DNA from: DASUFP01 sp036274495
GTDB lineage: Bacteria > Bacteroidota > Bacteroidia > AKYH767-A > OLB10
Reading direction: 5' to 3'
DNA length: 29,346 bases
NCBI GenBank assembly: GCA_036274495.1
Contig: DASUFP010000003.1
Coordinates: forward strand, 1 to 29,346
Positions 1 through 9,247 of the stretch are shown here, piece by piece (positions within the stretch are counted from its first letter, which is position 1; every line of letters starts with the position of its first letter). A model generated the notes under the pieces. The model did not search any database and was not told the origin of the DNA. It saw nothing but the letters and a program-made list of their open reading frames with translations. Position numbers and translations under genes: made by a program.

Positions 1-963
1 ACCATCAGGCAAAACGAACCGTTGGCCGATTATGTGTTTTATCTGCCTCTCGACGGTCCGGTAAGTTCAAAAAAATTTCTCACAATTACTGCTCCTGAAA
101 TGGTATTCTTTGTGAAATACGATATCTGGTATTATTATATAAAGTATTGCAAACAATTCAAAATACCTGTTTACTTTATCTCATCTGTTTTCAGACAATC
201 GCAATTGTATTTTAAATGGTATGGGTATTTTTTTAATGCTATTTTAAGAAGGGTAACGCATTTCTTTGTTCAGAATCAATCATCACTCGAATTGCTTTAC
301 AACAATTCGATTCCACAAGTTACGGTTACCGGCGACACCAGGTTCGACAGGGTCTTCGAAAACAGTTTGAAAGCTCCTTCATTTCCCGAAATAGAACAAC
401 TCAGGGGAACCGGCAAAATGTTTATCGCGGGAAGCACCTGGCCTGCCGACGAACAGTATCTGGCTAAGCTTTATGCAGCTCATAAAAGCGACTTCCGGTT
501 TGTTATTGTTCCGCATGAGGTCAGTGAACAGTCCATTAAAAATACCGTTTCACTTTTTTCGGGTGCTGTCAGATACTCGCAATGGGATCAAAAATCTGAT
601 GTACCGGTTCTGATAATTGACCGAATCGGGATGTTGTCGGCTTTATACAAATACGCTGACATAGCATATATAGGAGGTGGTTTCGGCAAAGGCATCCATA
701 ATATATTGGAGGCTGTTGTGTTTGGTCCTCCGGTTCTTTTTGGCCCGGTTTACAAAAAATTCAGAGAAGCAAATGATCTGATACGGTGGAAAAGTGCATT
801 CACATTCAAGTCCTATAAGGAATTAAATGAATTGGTTACCGATTTATCTCATAATGAAGACCGGCTGACTAAAATCAAAGAAATTAATTTGAATTACATT
901 GCCGGCAACAGAGGAGCAACTGATTTAATAATCAACTACCTTAAATTAAACCACTCCCTTTGA
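1..963 (+). CDS. kdtA: 3-deoxy-D-manno-octulosonic acid transferase, 3' part (5' end outside window)
   Basis: This enzyme (WaaA/KdtA, glycosyltransferase family 30) moves KDO from CMP-KDO onto lipid A precursor at the inner face of the cytoplasmic membrane. The reading frame is open from base 1, so the start lies to the left; the 320 residues visible are roughly the last three quarters of a family usually a little over 400 long. The first residues (ADYVFYLPLDGP) fit the N-terminal fold, followed by the E-x-x-F-x-x-K-Y-D-x-W-Y segment typical of the family, and later the nucleotide-sugar half with GGGFGKGIHNILEA and FGPVYKKF. The TTG at 22 is not a credible start because homology runs upstream of it. 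The stop is 6 bases from the stop of the convergent giant gene. kdsB, which makes the CMP-KDO donor, lies about 18 kb away and not in the same operon. Family call is firm. Confidence 0.93.
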   Translation, partial: TIRQNEPLADYVFYLPLDGPVSSKKFLTITAPEMVFFVKYDIWYYYIKYCKQFKIPVYFISSVFRQSQLYFKWYGYFFNAILRRVTHFFVQNQSSLELLYNNSIPQVTVTGDTRFDRVFENSLKAPSFPEIEQLRGTGKMFIAGSTWPADEQYLAKLYAAHKSDFRFVIVPHEVSEQSIKNTVSLFSGAVRYSQWDQKSDVPVLIIDRIGMLSALYKYADIAYIGGGFGKGIHNILEAVVFGPPVLFGPVYKKFREANDLIRWKSAFTFKSYKELNELVTDLSHNEDRLTKIKEINLNYIAGNRGATDLIINYLKLNHSL

Positions 964-969
964 ACCGGA

Positions 970-3900
970 TTACCTGACGAGATTTACCTGGCCGGTAAAC
1001 ACATGCTCTTTTCCGCCTTTGGTTACAACCTTTATTTTATAAGCATAGGTTCCTTCAGGGGCTTTGGTGCCGTTTTCATTTAATCCTTTCCAGGTTTCTT
1101 TGACGCTGGAGCCGCTGAACACCTGTTGTCCCCATCTGTTAAATATTACCATATCGAACGACTGAACATCCATGTCGTATGGCAATGCCGATTGGAAGAA
1201 CTCATCGTTTATACCATCACCGTTAGGAGTGAAGGCGTTGGGAATGTAGAATGGATTAACCGTAATAACTTCTTCATGTATATCTTCGCATCCGGCAATA
1301 TTCCAGATGGTAAGTCTTACCTTGAAATCGCCGACTTCGTTAAAATAATGCGAAGCATTTTGAGTAGTAGCGGTACCGCCATCACCAAATTCCCATAGCC
1401 AGCTGACTGCATAACTTGAGCGGTCGACAAATTGCATTTTACCGTTAAATACATTTACCGCGCCCGCCGAAGTAATAAAGTCGGCTACAGGGAAGGGGAA
1501 GAATACAACACTGACCGGATTCACAACCGATGACGAACAGCCATACGGAGTGGTGATGCTCAGTGATACGTTGTAGTTACCGGGATTCTGATACAGGTGA
1601 GCCGGGTTATTATCGGTACTTAAACCACCATCACCGAAAGTCCACGCAAAATAGGAACCCGGATCGTATTGTGAAGTGTTGTGGAAGTTTACAGCAGGTA
1701 CTTCACAGGTAATACTGGTGTCGTTGGTAAAGCTCACCACCGGTACCATATGAACGGCCAGCGTAACAGCCGGTGAAGTCCCCTCGCAACCATTGTTGTC
1801 GATAACGGATACCGTATATACGCCACCGGTTCCGGTAACCTGAGAAGGCGCCGATGCTCCGTTTGACCAATTGTATGAAACAAATCCCGGTGTTGCGGAG
1901 AGTTCGCTGGATTCCCCATCACATATTGAGAGGTCTCCGGAAATAACCGGCTGAGGCAATGCATTTACCTGGACTAAGGCTGAACCGCTCACTGTTCCGG
2001 GACAATTGGCATCCGAAATAGTTAAAAGAGAATAGGTAGTGGTAAGCGAAGGTGAAACTGAAACCGTTGTGCTTGAAGACGACACGGGACCGGGTGTGAT
2101 TCCCGATGCACCATTGTAATAAGAGTAAGTAAATGGCGCAGTACCGTTAAAGTTAAACGTTAAGGTTGTATTTGTTCCGGCACAAATTTCAGCATCACCA
2201 CTGATGGATGCTGATGGCAGCGGATTCACGGTTAGTGTTTGAGAGGCATAACCGGTACAACCGTTGAGGTCGGTAACGGTGACCGAATAACTGCCTGCAA
2301 CTGCTACAGGAAGAGTTTGTCCCGAACTGCCGTCGGACCACAAATAGGTGGCATATCCAGAGCCGGCATCAAATACCGAACCGGTACCATCGCACACTGT
2401 TGCGTTACCTGAAATTACAGGTACCGGCAAGGCATTTACTGTTATTTGCACCGAGGTAGTGCCTGAGCAGCCGTTGCCATCGGTAACAGTAACCGAATAA
2501 GCGCCTGATGCAGTTACATTGATAATAGAAGATGTGGTTCCGGTACTCCACAAGTAACCGGTGAATCCGGAAGTGGCGGTAAGATCGCTGTTGTCGCCCT
2601 GACAGAATGCGGTTGTACCTGAAATGGACGGAACGGGCAGTGCATTTACAGTAAGAGCGAGTGAAGTTGAATTGGAACAACCGTTGGCATCGGTAACAAC
2701 AACAGTATATACTCCTGCAACTCCGGGAGAAATGGTCTGTGTGGTTGCACCGGTATTCCAGGAATACTGGCTGAAACCGGATCCGGCATCAAAGAGGGAG
2801 TTCACGCCCTGACAAACAGCTGTAACTCCGGTTATGGTTGGGACAGGCAATGGATTTACAGTGAGTGAAGCAGAAGTGCTGCCTGTGCAACCGGCAGCCG
2901 AAGTTACCGTTACCGAATAGGTGCCGGCAGTAGATGTGCTGATTGTCTGAAGTGTTGAACCATTACTCCACAAATAGCCGGCAAATCCTGATCCGGCATC
3001 ATAGTTAGCTGTGCTGCCTATGCAAATATCGGAAGGGCCGGTAATGGACGGCACCGGAAGCGCGTTAACAACAACCACCGCATTGGTGTTGGCAGTACAA
3101 CCAAATGCATTGCTAACGGTTACTGTATATGTGCCGCCAGCTGTCACATTAATTTGCTGTGTTGTGGAACCGTTGCTCCAGTTATAAGAAGAATACCCTG
3201 CTCCGGCATTCAGATTACTGTTATCGCCCTGGCAAAAAGCCATTGTTCCTGTTATGGACGGAACCGGGTTGGGATTAACCGTAATATTTACCGCGGCAGT
3301 ACCGGAACATCCGTTAACATCGGTAACGGTAACGGTATACGGACCCGAAGCGGAAACACTGATGGTTTGTGTTGACTGTCCGTTACTCCATAAATATCCG
3401 CTATAACCCGATCCGGCATCCATGACACTGCTGAGACCCTGGCAAAATACCGTATTTCCGGTAACAGCTGGAACCGGGTTGGCGTTTGCCGTTACAAGCT
3501 GTGAACCGGATCCGACGCATCCGTTGGCATCGGTAACGGTGACTGTATATGTGTTACCCGATGAAACGGTAATTGCTGAAGCCGTTGAACCCGTATTCCA
3601 TGAGTAGGTACTGTATCCCGAACCGGCATTGAGCGTTGTGCTGCTGCCCTGACAAAATGCGAAGACTCCGGTAATCACCGGAACAGGAAGTGCGTTGACA
3701 GTGAGTGTTGCGCCTGCAGTTCCGCTGCAGCCAAAAGCGTTTGTAACTGTTACAGTGTAGGGTCCGCCAACGCCTGTTGAAATGGTTTGAGTGGTAGCGC
3801 CGGTGTTCCAGACGTAAGAGCTAAATCCTGCTCCCCCGTTAAGCGTGGAGGAGGCTCCCTGACAGATACTCATGGTACCGGTAACAGCCGGTGAGGGAAG

Positions 3901-6819
3901 CGGATTCATAACCACTGCTGCTGCAACAGTGCCGCTGCATCCGGCAGCGCTTTGAACGGTAACGGTATAGGTTCCGCCGGCAACTACAGAAAGTGATTGT
4001 GTAGTTGCACCTGTATTCCATGCATAAGAGGCATAACCCGGATCGGCGCTTATGGATGTGGAAGAACCTGAACAAAATGAGAGTGTTCCTGAGATAGCAG
4101 GAACCGGATTCGGATTAACAGTAACTAACTGCGATGCAGATCCGGTACAGCCATTAGCATCGGTAACAGTAACAGTAAAAGTTGCTGCTGTGGGCACACT
4201 TATGGTTGCAGCCGTGCTGCCGTTACTCCATTGGTAACCGGTGTATCCGGGCGAAGCATTGAGTGTTGCAGATGTTCCCTGACAAACGGCGAATGTACCT
4301 GTTATTGCCGGCACAGGCAGCGCATTAACAGTAAGCGCGGCACTTGTTGCATTTGAACAGCCCGCTAAACTGGTAACGGTTACCGTATATGTGCCTTGAG
4401 CAGATGCAGAGATGGTTTGAGTTGTCGCCCCGGTGTTCCAGGTATAGGATGAAAATCCGGCTCCGGCATTCAGTGTTGATGATGCACCCTGACAGATGCT
4501 CAAAGTTCCTGTGATAGCCGGTGCTGGCAGCGGATTCATTACCACACCAATGTTGGTAGTCCCCTGGCAGCCGAATCCGTTAGTAACGGTAACCGTATAA
4601 TTGCCCGGCGCTGATACGGAAATATTTTGCGTAGAGGCGCCTGAACTCCAGTTGTAGGAACTGTAACCGGCCCCGGCATTCAACAAGGTTGAAGCACCGG
4701 AACAGAACGACAAATTACCTGAAATGGCAGGGTTGGGATTCGGATTAACTGTCGAAAGTTGTGAGGCACTTCCGGTACATCCGTTTGCATCCGTAACAGT
4801 TACAGTGAAAGTATTTGCAGAGGAAATTGAAATTGATGAAGCAGTGCTGCCTGTATTCCATAAATATCCCGAATATCCGGGAGAAGCATTAAGTGTGGTA
4901 CTCGCTCCCTGACAGAATGCGAATGTTCCTGTAATATTCGGAACGGGAAGTGCATTCACTGTGAGTAAAGCGGCAGCGGAACCCGAACATCCCGCAGCAT
5001 TGGTAACGGTAACCGTGTAACTGCCTGCAGCAGATGCTGAAATCGTTTGAGTAGTGGCACCGGTGTTCCAGGAATAGGATGAAAATCCTGCACCTCCATT
5101 CAAGGTACTCGATGCACCCTGACAAATACTCAGGTTACCTGTAACAGCAGGTACCGGCAATGCATTCATCACAACTGCTGCAGCTGTTGAACCACTGCAT
5201 CCCGATGCTGATGTAACTGTTACGGTATAGGACCCGGCAGTTGTCACAGAAATATTTTGTGTAATTGCTCCGGTATTCCAGCTGTATGTATTGTATCCGG
5301 CGCCTGCATTGAGGGTTGTTGATGCACCTGAACAGAAATTGAGTGTTCCGGAAATGGCCGGTACCGGATTCAGATTTACTGCGACATTGGCTGACGCAGT
5401 GGCTGTACATCCACCGGCTTGTGTAACGGTTACCGAGTAAGTTCCCGAAGTACTAACATTGATACTTTGCGTAGTCGATCCATCGCTCCACAAATAGGTA
5501 CTGCCTGCATTTGCAGTAAGTGTGGTAGCCGCCCCATTGCAAATACTCAACACACCGCTGATGGATGCGGCAGCACTACCAACCGTGACTTGCACGGGCG
5601 TTGAAACAGCTGAGCAGTTTACACCATTGGTTACGGTAACCGTGTAGTTACCGCTCACACCAACCGTTATGCTTTGACTGGTAGCACCATTGCTCCACAA
5701 ATATGAATTTCCTGAATTGGCAGTGAGCGTAACGGTACTGCCCGGACACAAGGAAGTAGGGCCTGAAGGGGTGATGGTGGCACTGGGAGGAACCCACTGC
5801 ACATTAACAGTAGTGGTAAATGCAAAACACGATGGTGGCCCAAATACATAACCGGAATACTGATGGCTTGGAATTACATTTTGTTGTGATACCCAGATGC
5901 ATTGAGAAGTAGCACCTGTTGTCCAGCTGTAATTCTGAGCCGGGTTGAGACAAAGTTGAATGCTGTCGCCGGGACATGCGTACACGGTAGCTGCATTTTG
6001 TTGTGCAACTCCATTTGCAAATAATGCAATCTGGCCCAGTGCACTGAAGCTATTCGCTTCAAGAAAAACACCACTGTCAAAAATGCCGTCGGATACATCA
6101 GCAACTGCAAGTTTGATATGATAGGTCTGGCATGGTTGTACGGCAGACTTCGCGGTTAGAACAGTTGTGAATCCATCCATAAAAACACTTGCCCCTCCAA
6201 CGTTGTCATGGTAATAAGCACAATTCATACAGGGACCGGTAGCAACACCGGCAACCGGGCCGCCATTGTTCACTGTGTTGATAGAAACCGGTGTGGTGGT
6301 ACCCGGAATCAGAGCGATATTTCGTGTTCCTACAATCCCGGGACCGCTGATAAAAAAGGCGAACACATCGTTGAAGTTGGTATTTGCGTAATCGTTGTAT
6401 TCTTCGGACCCAAAAACATATCTGAACTGCACGGAATCGGCAGCTACACTGAAATCAAATTCGAGAACCGCTGCATCCTGAGTAAGCCTGGGAGCAACAA
6501 TCGCGTTAAGCATGGCATCGCCCGGCTGGCCCACATCGGTAGAGTGATGCATACTGGCTGGCGCATTCGGCAGTGAGTTAATCTGACCTGATGACAAATA
6601 AATACCGGAGGAAACACCCAGATTGCAGGCGCCTGCACAGGTAAAACTCCCGCGCGATACGGCCGCACCGGTGTATGTGACATTGGAAACAGTAACACCC
6701 GTACCCAGCAGCACATTTTGCACAAGCTGTGTAGGAGTCATGGCAGTACTAATATTCAACTGCGCCTTTGCCTGCAGCATTCCCACTGCAAGTGCAACAG
6801 TAAAAAGTACCTTTTTCAT
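970..6819 (-). CDS. Giant secreted PKD/Ig-like repeat protein with choice-of-anchor-L-like N-domain and type B T9SS sorting domain
   Basis: A 1949-residue cell-surface or secreted protein. A signal peptide (MKKVLFTVALAVGMLQAKAQ) is followed by a region of about 250 residues resembling the choice-of-anchor L domain (VFGSEEYNDYANTNFNDVFA, then an FFISGPG block). A degenerate unit near 275-344 leads into 19 tandem units, residues 345-1691, mostly exactly 70 residues. Each has C-x-G near its start, Y-x-W-(S/N)-x-G in the middle, YTVTVT and a GC near the end. Two more typical PKD domains (WTFGDGG, WEFGDGG) cover about 1692-1855. The last 94 residues (NAFTPNGDGINDEF, FNRWGQQVF, PEGTYAYKI) form the gliding-motility-associated type B C-terminal domain, which sends proteins through the type IX system. 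Type B proteins often attach to the surface, and a role in adhesion or matrix is inference. It is convergent with kdtA and probably monocistronic. Confidence 0.9.
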   Translation of the reverse strand: MKKVLFTVALAVGMLQAKAQLNISTAMTPTQLVQNVLLGTGVTVSNVTYTGAAVSRGSFTCAGACNLGVSSGIYLSSGQINSLPNAPASMHHSTDVGQPGDAMLNAIVAPRLTQDAAVLEFDFSVAADSVQFRYVFGSEEYNDYANTNFNDVFAFFISGPGIVGTRNIALIPGTTTPVSINTVNNGGPVAGVATGPCMNCAYYHDNVGGASVFMDGFTTVLTAKSAVQPCQTYHIKLAVADVSDGIFDSGVFLEANSFSALGQIALFANGVAQQNAATVYACPGDSIQLCLNPAQNYSWTTGATSQCIWVSQQNVIPSHQYSGYVFGPPSCFAFTTTVNVQWVPPSATITPSGPTSLCPGSTVTLTANSGNSYLWSNGATSQSITVGVSGNYTVTVTNGVNCSAVSTPVQVTVGSAAASISGVLSICNGAATTLTANAGSTYLWSDGSTTQSINVSTSGTYSVTVTQAGGCTATASANVAVNLNPVPAISGTLNFCSGASTTLNAGAGYNTYSWNTGAITQNISVTTAGSYTVTVTSASGCSGSTAAAVVMNALPVPAVTGNLSICQGASSTLNGGAGFSSYSWNTGATTQTISASAAGSYTVTVTNAAGCSGSAAALLTVNALPVPNITGTFAFCQGASTTLNASPGYSGYLWNTGSTASSISISSANTFTVTVTDANGCTGSASQLSTVNPNPNPAISGNLSFCSGASTLLNAGAGYSSYNWSSGASTQNISVSAPGNYTVTVTNGFGCQGTTNIGVVMNPLPAPAITGTLSICQGASSTLNAGAGFSSYTWNTGATTQTISASAQGTYTVTVTSLAGCSNATSAALTVNALPVPAITGTFAVCQGTSATLNASPGYTGYQWSNGSTAATISVPTAATFTVTVTDANGCTGSASQLVTVNPNPVPAISGTLSFCSGSSTSISADPGYASYAWNTGATTQSLSVVAGGTYTVTVQSAAGCSGTVAAAVVMNPLPSPAVTGTMSICQGASSTLNGGAGFSSYVWNTGATTQTISTGVGGPYTVTVTNAFGCSGTAGATLTVNALPVPVITGVFAFCQGSSTTLNAGSGYSTYSWNTGSTASAITVSSGNTYTVTVTDANGCVGSGSQLVTANANPVPAVTGNTVFCQGLSSVMDAGSGYSGYLWSNGQSTQTISVSASGPYTVTVTDVNGCSGTAAVNITVNPNPVPSITGTMAFCQGDNSNLNAGAGYSSYNWSNGSTTQQINVTAGGTYTVTVSNAFGCTANTNAVVVVNALPVPSITGPSDICIGSTANYDAGSGFAGYLWSNGSTLQTISTSTAGTYSVTVTSAAGCTGSTSASLTVNPLPVPTITGVTAVCQGVNSLFDAGSGFSQYSWNTGATTQTISPGVAGVYTVVVTDANGCSNSTSLALTVNALPVPSISGTTAFCQGDNSDLTATSGFTGYLWSTGTTSSIINVTASGAYSVTVTDGNGCSGTTSVQITVNALPVPVISGNATVCDGTGSVFDAGSGYATYLWSDGSSGQTLPVAVAGSYSVTVTDLNGCTGYASQTLTVNPLPSASISGDAEICAGTNTTLTFNFNGTAPFTYSYYNGASGITPGPVSSSSTTVSVSPSLTTTYSLLTISDANCPGTVSGSALVQVNALPQPVISGDLSICDGESSELSATPGFVSYNWSNGASAPSQVTGTGGVYTVSVIDNNGCEGTSPAVTLAVHMVPVVSFTNDTSITCEVPAVNFHNTSQYDPGSYFAWTFGDGGLSTDNNPAHLYQNPGNYNVSLSITTPYGCSSSVVNPVSVVFFPFPVADFITSAGAVNVFNGKMQFVDRSSYAVSWLWEFGDGGTATTQNASHYFNEVGDFKVRLTIWNIAGCEDIHEEVITVNPFYIPNAFTPNGDGINDEFFQSALPYDMDVQSFDMVIFNRWGQQVFSGSSVKETWKGLNENGTKAPEGTYAYKIKVVTKGGKEHVFTGQVNLVR
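1747..5787 (-). repeat. Tandem array of 19 Ig/PKD-like units of about 210 bp
   Basis: Inside the giant surface gene, boundaries marked by a P-x-P-x-(I/V)-(S/T)-G start recur every 210 bases. Unit starts on the minus strand were located at, for example, 1956, 2217, 2427, 2637, 2847 and onward to 5367. Unit lengths are 70 residues except the first (71), second (69) and the eighteenth (87, the most divergent). Every one of the 19 units keeps two cysteines. Units 3-11 form a clear three-unit higher-order pattern, described separately. Confidence 0.9.
3478..5367 (-). repeat. Three copies of a 630-bp (three-unit) higher-order repeat
   Basis: Units 3-5 (4738-5367), 6-8 (4108-4737) and 9-11 (3478-4107) repeat as triplets. 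The first members (3, 6, 9) share F-C-S-G and a VVMN ending. The second members (4, 7, 10) share SICQGASSTLN and GFSSY-x-WNTGATTQTIS. The third members (5, 8, 11) share CQG, GSTA and TVTDANGC. By hand alignment, units 4 and 10, 4 and 7, or 5 and 8 are about 80% identical, while neighbours 4 and 5 are under 60%. The DNA has already diverged, so the expansion is not very recent. Confidence 0.85.
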
Positions 6820-6849
6820 CGTTTTATAGGTTGGTGTTCAGGTTAAAAT

Positions 6850-6857
6850 CAAAAATA
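6850..6857 (-). promoter_or_regulatory. Candidate -7 element for the giant surface gene
   Basis: The minus strand reads TATTTTTG, matching the Bacteroidota consensus TAnnTTTG, 31 bases before the start codon. I found no good -33 TTG at the usual distance, and the region is AT-rich, so a chance match is possible. Confidence 0.3.
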
Positions 6858-7000
6858 ACAAAAAATCAATACAATCACACTGATATTATGCACAATCTGC
6901 CCACAATAGGGTTAACGTTCAAAAAAGATTGGCAAACAGTGCTTTTTTCGTAAAAAAAGGAAGGTTTTCAGCAGACAAACTGTATGGCAGAAAAGCGATA

Positions 7001-7696
7001 TTAACCGGCCAAATGGGGCGGTTTGGAACCCGCAAATTCTTTTAAATAAAACGGACCTGCGGCGTTTAAGTCGCTAAAAACTGAGTGGTTATAATAATGT
7101 AATGACCTGTATGACAGTCCCTTGAGAGAAACCCCTGCCCTTTCATCGAACGAACTTCCCGGAAAATGTTCGAGCAACGGCCTGCATTTGGCCATGCCAT
7201 TGCCGAAAAACGTAACATATTGATCTTTAATAATATCTGAAAAGGAATCGGCATCCATAATTTTGGCAACGGGTTCAAGAACAGGTTGAAGCTGATTGTC
7301 GTAAACAGCCGTATAAACCTCCATCCTTCTCGCATCCAGCATTGGACACCACCAGCGGGATCCGCTTGAAGCGTGTTCTAAAATAAGTCCGGCTGCCATC
7401 GCCTCAAGTGTACTGACGGTAATGAGTGGTTTATCGACTGCAAAACACACTCCTTTTGCTGCGGCTAATCCTACCCGAAGGCCGGTATATGAACCCGGTC
7501 CGTTGCTCACGGCAATGGCATCAAGCCCCGAAAAAGTGAGTCCCGCTTCCTGAACGCATTCGTTCATAAAAACAGTTAATAGAGCAGCATGCGATCGTGG
7601 CTGAGTTGACTCGCGGGTGGTGATACATGTCCCGTTTTGCGAAAGCGCAACGCCGCAATAATCGGTTGCCGTTTCAACAATCAAAATCCACGACAT
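7001..7696 (-). CDS. tsaB: tRNA threonylcarbamoyladenosine biosynthesis protein TsaB
   Basis: TsaB is the scaffold-like partner of TsaD (and TsaE) in making t6A at position 37 of ANN-decoding tRNAs, in the cytoplasm. The protein has 231 residues, the family norm. It shows the ASKHA-type N-terminus (ILIVETATDYCGVAL) and the signature SNGPGSYTGLRVGLAAAKG at about 64-82. It starts only 7 bases after the stop of the efflux adaptor gene, so it is probably cotranscribed with it and with the upstream TolC-like gene, although the functions are unrelated. The 181 bases between it and the giant gene contain only AT-rich sequence and weak A/T hairpins, with no clear terminator. Confidence 0.93.
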   Translation of the reverse strand: MSWILIVETATDYCGVALSQNGTCITTRESTQPRSHAALLTVFMNECVQEAGLTFSGLDAIAVSNGPGSYTGLRVGLAAAKGVCFAVDKPLITVSTLEAMAAGLILEHASSGSRWWCPMLDARRMEVYTAVYDNQLQPVLEPVAKIMDADSFSDIIKDQYVTFFGNGMAKCRPLLEHFPGSSFDERAGVSLKGLSYRSLHYYNHSVFSDLNAAGPFYLKEFAGSKPPHLAG

Positions 7697-7703
7697 CAGT
7701 TCA

Positions 7704-9080
7704 CTACTCTTTTTTGCCGGTAAAAAGTTCTTCCTTGGGAACTATCATAACCTTGTCGCCGGCTTTGAGTAAACGCGAAACGGCATTATAGGGACCTGTG
7801 ACAACTTCTTCACCCTCTTTAAGACCATCAATAATCTGAATATTGAGATTATCCTGAATTCCTGTTTTGACATTTCTCAACGATACCACCTCGTCTTTAA
7901 CAACAAAAACACATTCGCTGATTACGGTCGGATCGATGGTCGTTTTGGTTTTGTTTTCTTCCGCATCGGGTCCCTCTTCCCGGCGTGCAACCTCTTTGTC
8001 GGATTTTTTCACAACCGTATCCCTTGTGGTGACAGCCTGAATGGGAACAGAAAGCACATCATACACTTTCCTGGTTTGAATTTCAACAGTTGCCGACATT
8101 CCGGGGCGAAAGGGTGAGAAATCGGGACGGTCTTCCGGTATCAGATCTGCATACGACTGATGCAATATCCTTACTTTAACAACATAGTTTGTAACCTGAT
8201 CTGTGGTCATGGCTTCAGAGGAGGTCGCTGAATTTGCGATTTCGGTAACAATTCCTTTGAAAACCCGGTTCACATAAGCATCAATGTCAATTGATGCTGT
8301 GTCGCCAAGGTGCACTCTGATAATATCGCTTTCGCTCACATCAACGCTCACCTCCATTTCATTTAGATTGGCCAGCCGCATCACTTCGGTTCCGGCCATC
8401 ATTTCGGTACCAACCACGCGCTCCCCTTTCTCAACACTCAATTTGGAAATGGTACCGTTTACCGGAGCAAAGATGCTTGCCTTATTGAGATTTTCACTTG
8501 CCTCTTTCAAAGAAGCTTCAGCGCTTCTGACTCCGTACTGAGAGGCAGACACACTCTGCTTTGCCGCTTCCACTTCAAGCCGTGCCACCTCATAATTTGA
8601 TTTGGCTGCATCAAAATCGGCTGCCGAAATTACTTTATCCTCAAACAACTTTTTACTGCGGTTAAAATCAAGTTGCACTTTCGCAAACTGCGATTCAGTT
8701 TGTCGTAATCGGGAAATGGCGTTTTCGTTATTGGCTTTTGAAGTGTTAACCGCGGCTACCGAACGGTCGAGTGCCGATTTATAAATTTCAGGATTAATCT
8801 TTGCAAGTAACATCCCTTTTTTAACCAAATCGCCCTCCTTCACAAAAATATCCACCACTTCTCCGGATACATCCGCGCTGATTTTAACTTCCACTTCAGG
8901 CTGAACTTTACCACTGGCTGAAACGGTTTCAACAATCGTTTTTTTGTTGACTTTTTCGGCAGTTACCCTGATATTATCCTCCTTGCCTAACATGCCGGAC
9001 TTTCTTGCGATAACAAGTAAAACGAGTACAACACCAACAGCTATAAGGATATTGCGGGTGCGGTTTTTGCTTTTTGCCAT
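7704..9080 (-). CDS. Periplasmic adaptor (membrane fusion) protein of a TolC-dependent efflux system
   Basis: This HlyD/MacA/AcrA-type adaptor would bridge an inner-membrane pump and an outer-membrane TolC channel. Its 458 residues begin with a basic stretch and one membrane anchor at about 10-25 (ILIAVGVVLVLLVIA). Next comes half of the biotinyl-lipoyl domain (KISADVSGEVVDIFVKEGD), a long alpha-helical hairpin (about 105-200), the second half (ASIFAPVNGTISKLSVEKGE), and beta-barrel and membrane-proximal domains. A charged insert (about 345-375, rich in K, E, R) lies in the C-terminal part. The closest type is the MacA-like branch that usually pairs with MacB-type ABC permeases, but no pump gene is in this window. 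It follows the TolC-like gene by 167 bases and precedes tsaB by 7. Confidence 0.88.
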   Translation of the reverse strand: MAKSKNRTRNILIAVGVVLVLLVIARKSGMLGKEDNIRVTAEKVNKKTIVETVSASGKVQPEVEVKISADVSGEVVDIFVKEGDLVKKGMLLAKINPEIYKSALDRSVAAVNTSKANNENAISRLRQTESQFAKVQLDFNRSKKLFEDKVISAADFDAAKSNYEVARLEVEAAKQSVSASQYGVRSAEASLKEASENLNKASIFAPVNGTISKLSVEKGERVVGTEMMAGTEVMRLANLNEMEVSVDVSESDIIRVHLGDTASIDIDAYVNRVFKGIVTEIANSATSSEAMTTDQVTNYVVKVRILHQSYADLIPEDRPDFSPFRPGMSATVEIQTRKVYDVLSVPIQAVTTRDTVVKKSDKEVARREEGPDAEENKTKTTIDPTVISECVFVVKDEVVSLRNVKTGIQDNLNIQIIDGLKEGEEVVTGPYNAVSRLLKAGDKVMIVPKEELFTGKKE

Positions 9081-9247
9081 AATTGAATGATGCTATCGAT
9101 TAGCCGGTGCTAAGATAATAAGAAATGGATGGGAACAATTACACCGGCAGTGAATAGATTTCTTAAAAAATTCAAATCCTCTGAACAAAACTGTTACTGA
9201 AAGCGGTTGCAGGACTTTTAAAATAAAATGAAAACCAATAATCCCGG

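Noticed and set aside
1747..5787. Regular 210-base periodicity that at first looks like a repeat locus or CRISPR-like array
   Set aside because: Period is a multiple of three, far too long for CRISPR, and continuous with one open frame encoding protein domains.
1126..6829. Many open frames of 60-120 codons on both strands inside the giant surface gene
   Set aside because: They recur with the repeat units at the same offset, encode no recognisable domain, and are shadows of the repeated coding sequence.
6900..7000. A/T-only hairpin (T-run facing A-run) between tsaB and the giant gene as a terminator
   Set aside because: No G/C pairs in the stem; too weak to call.
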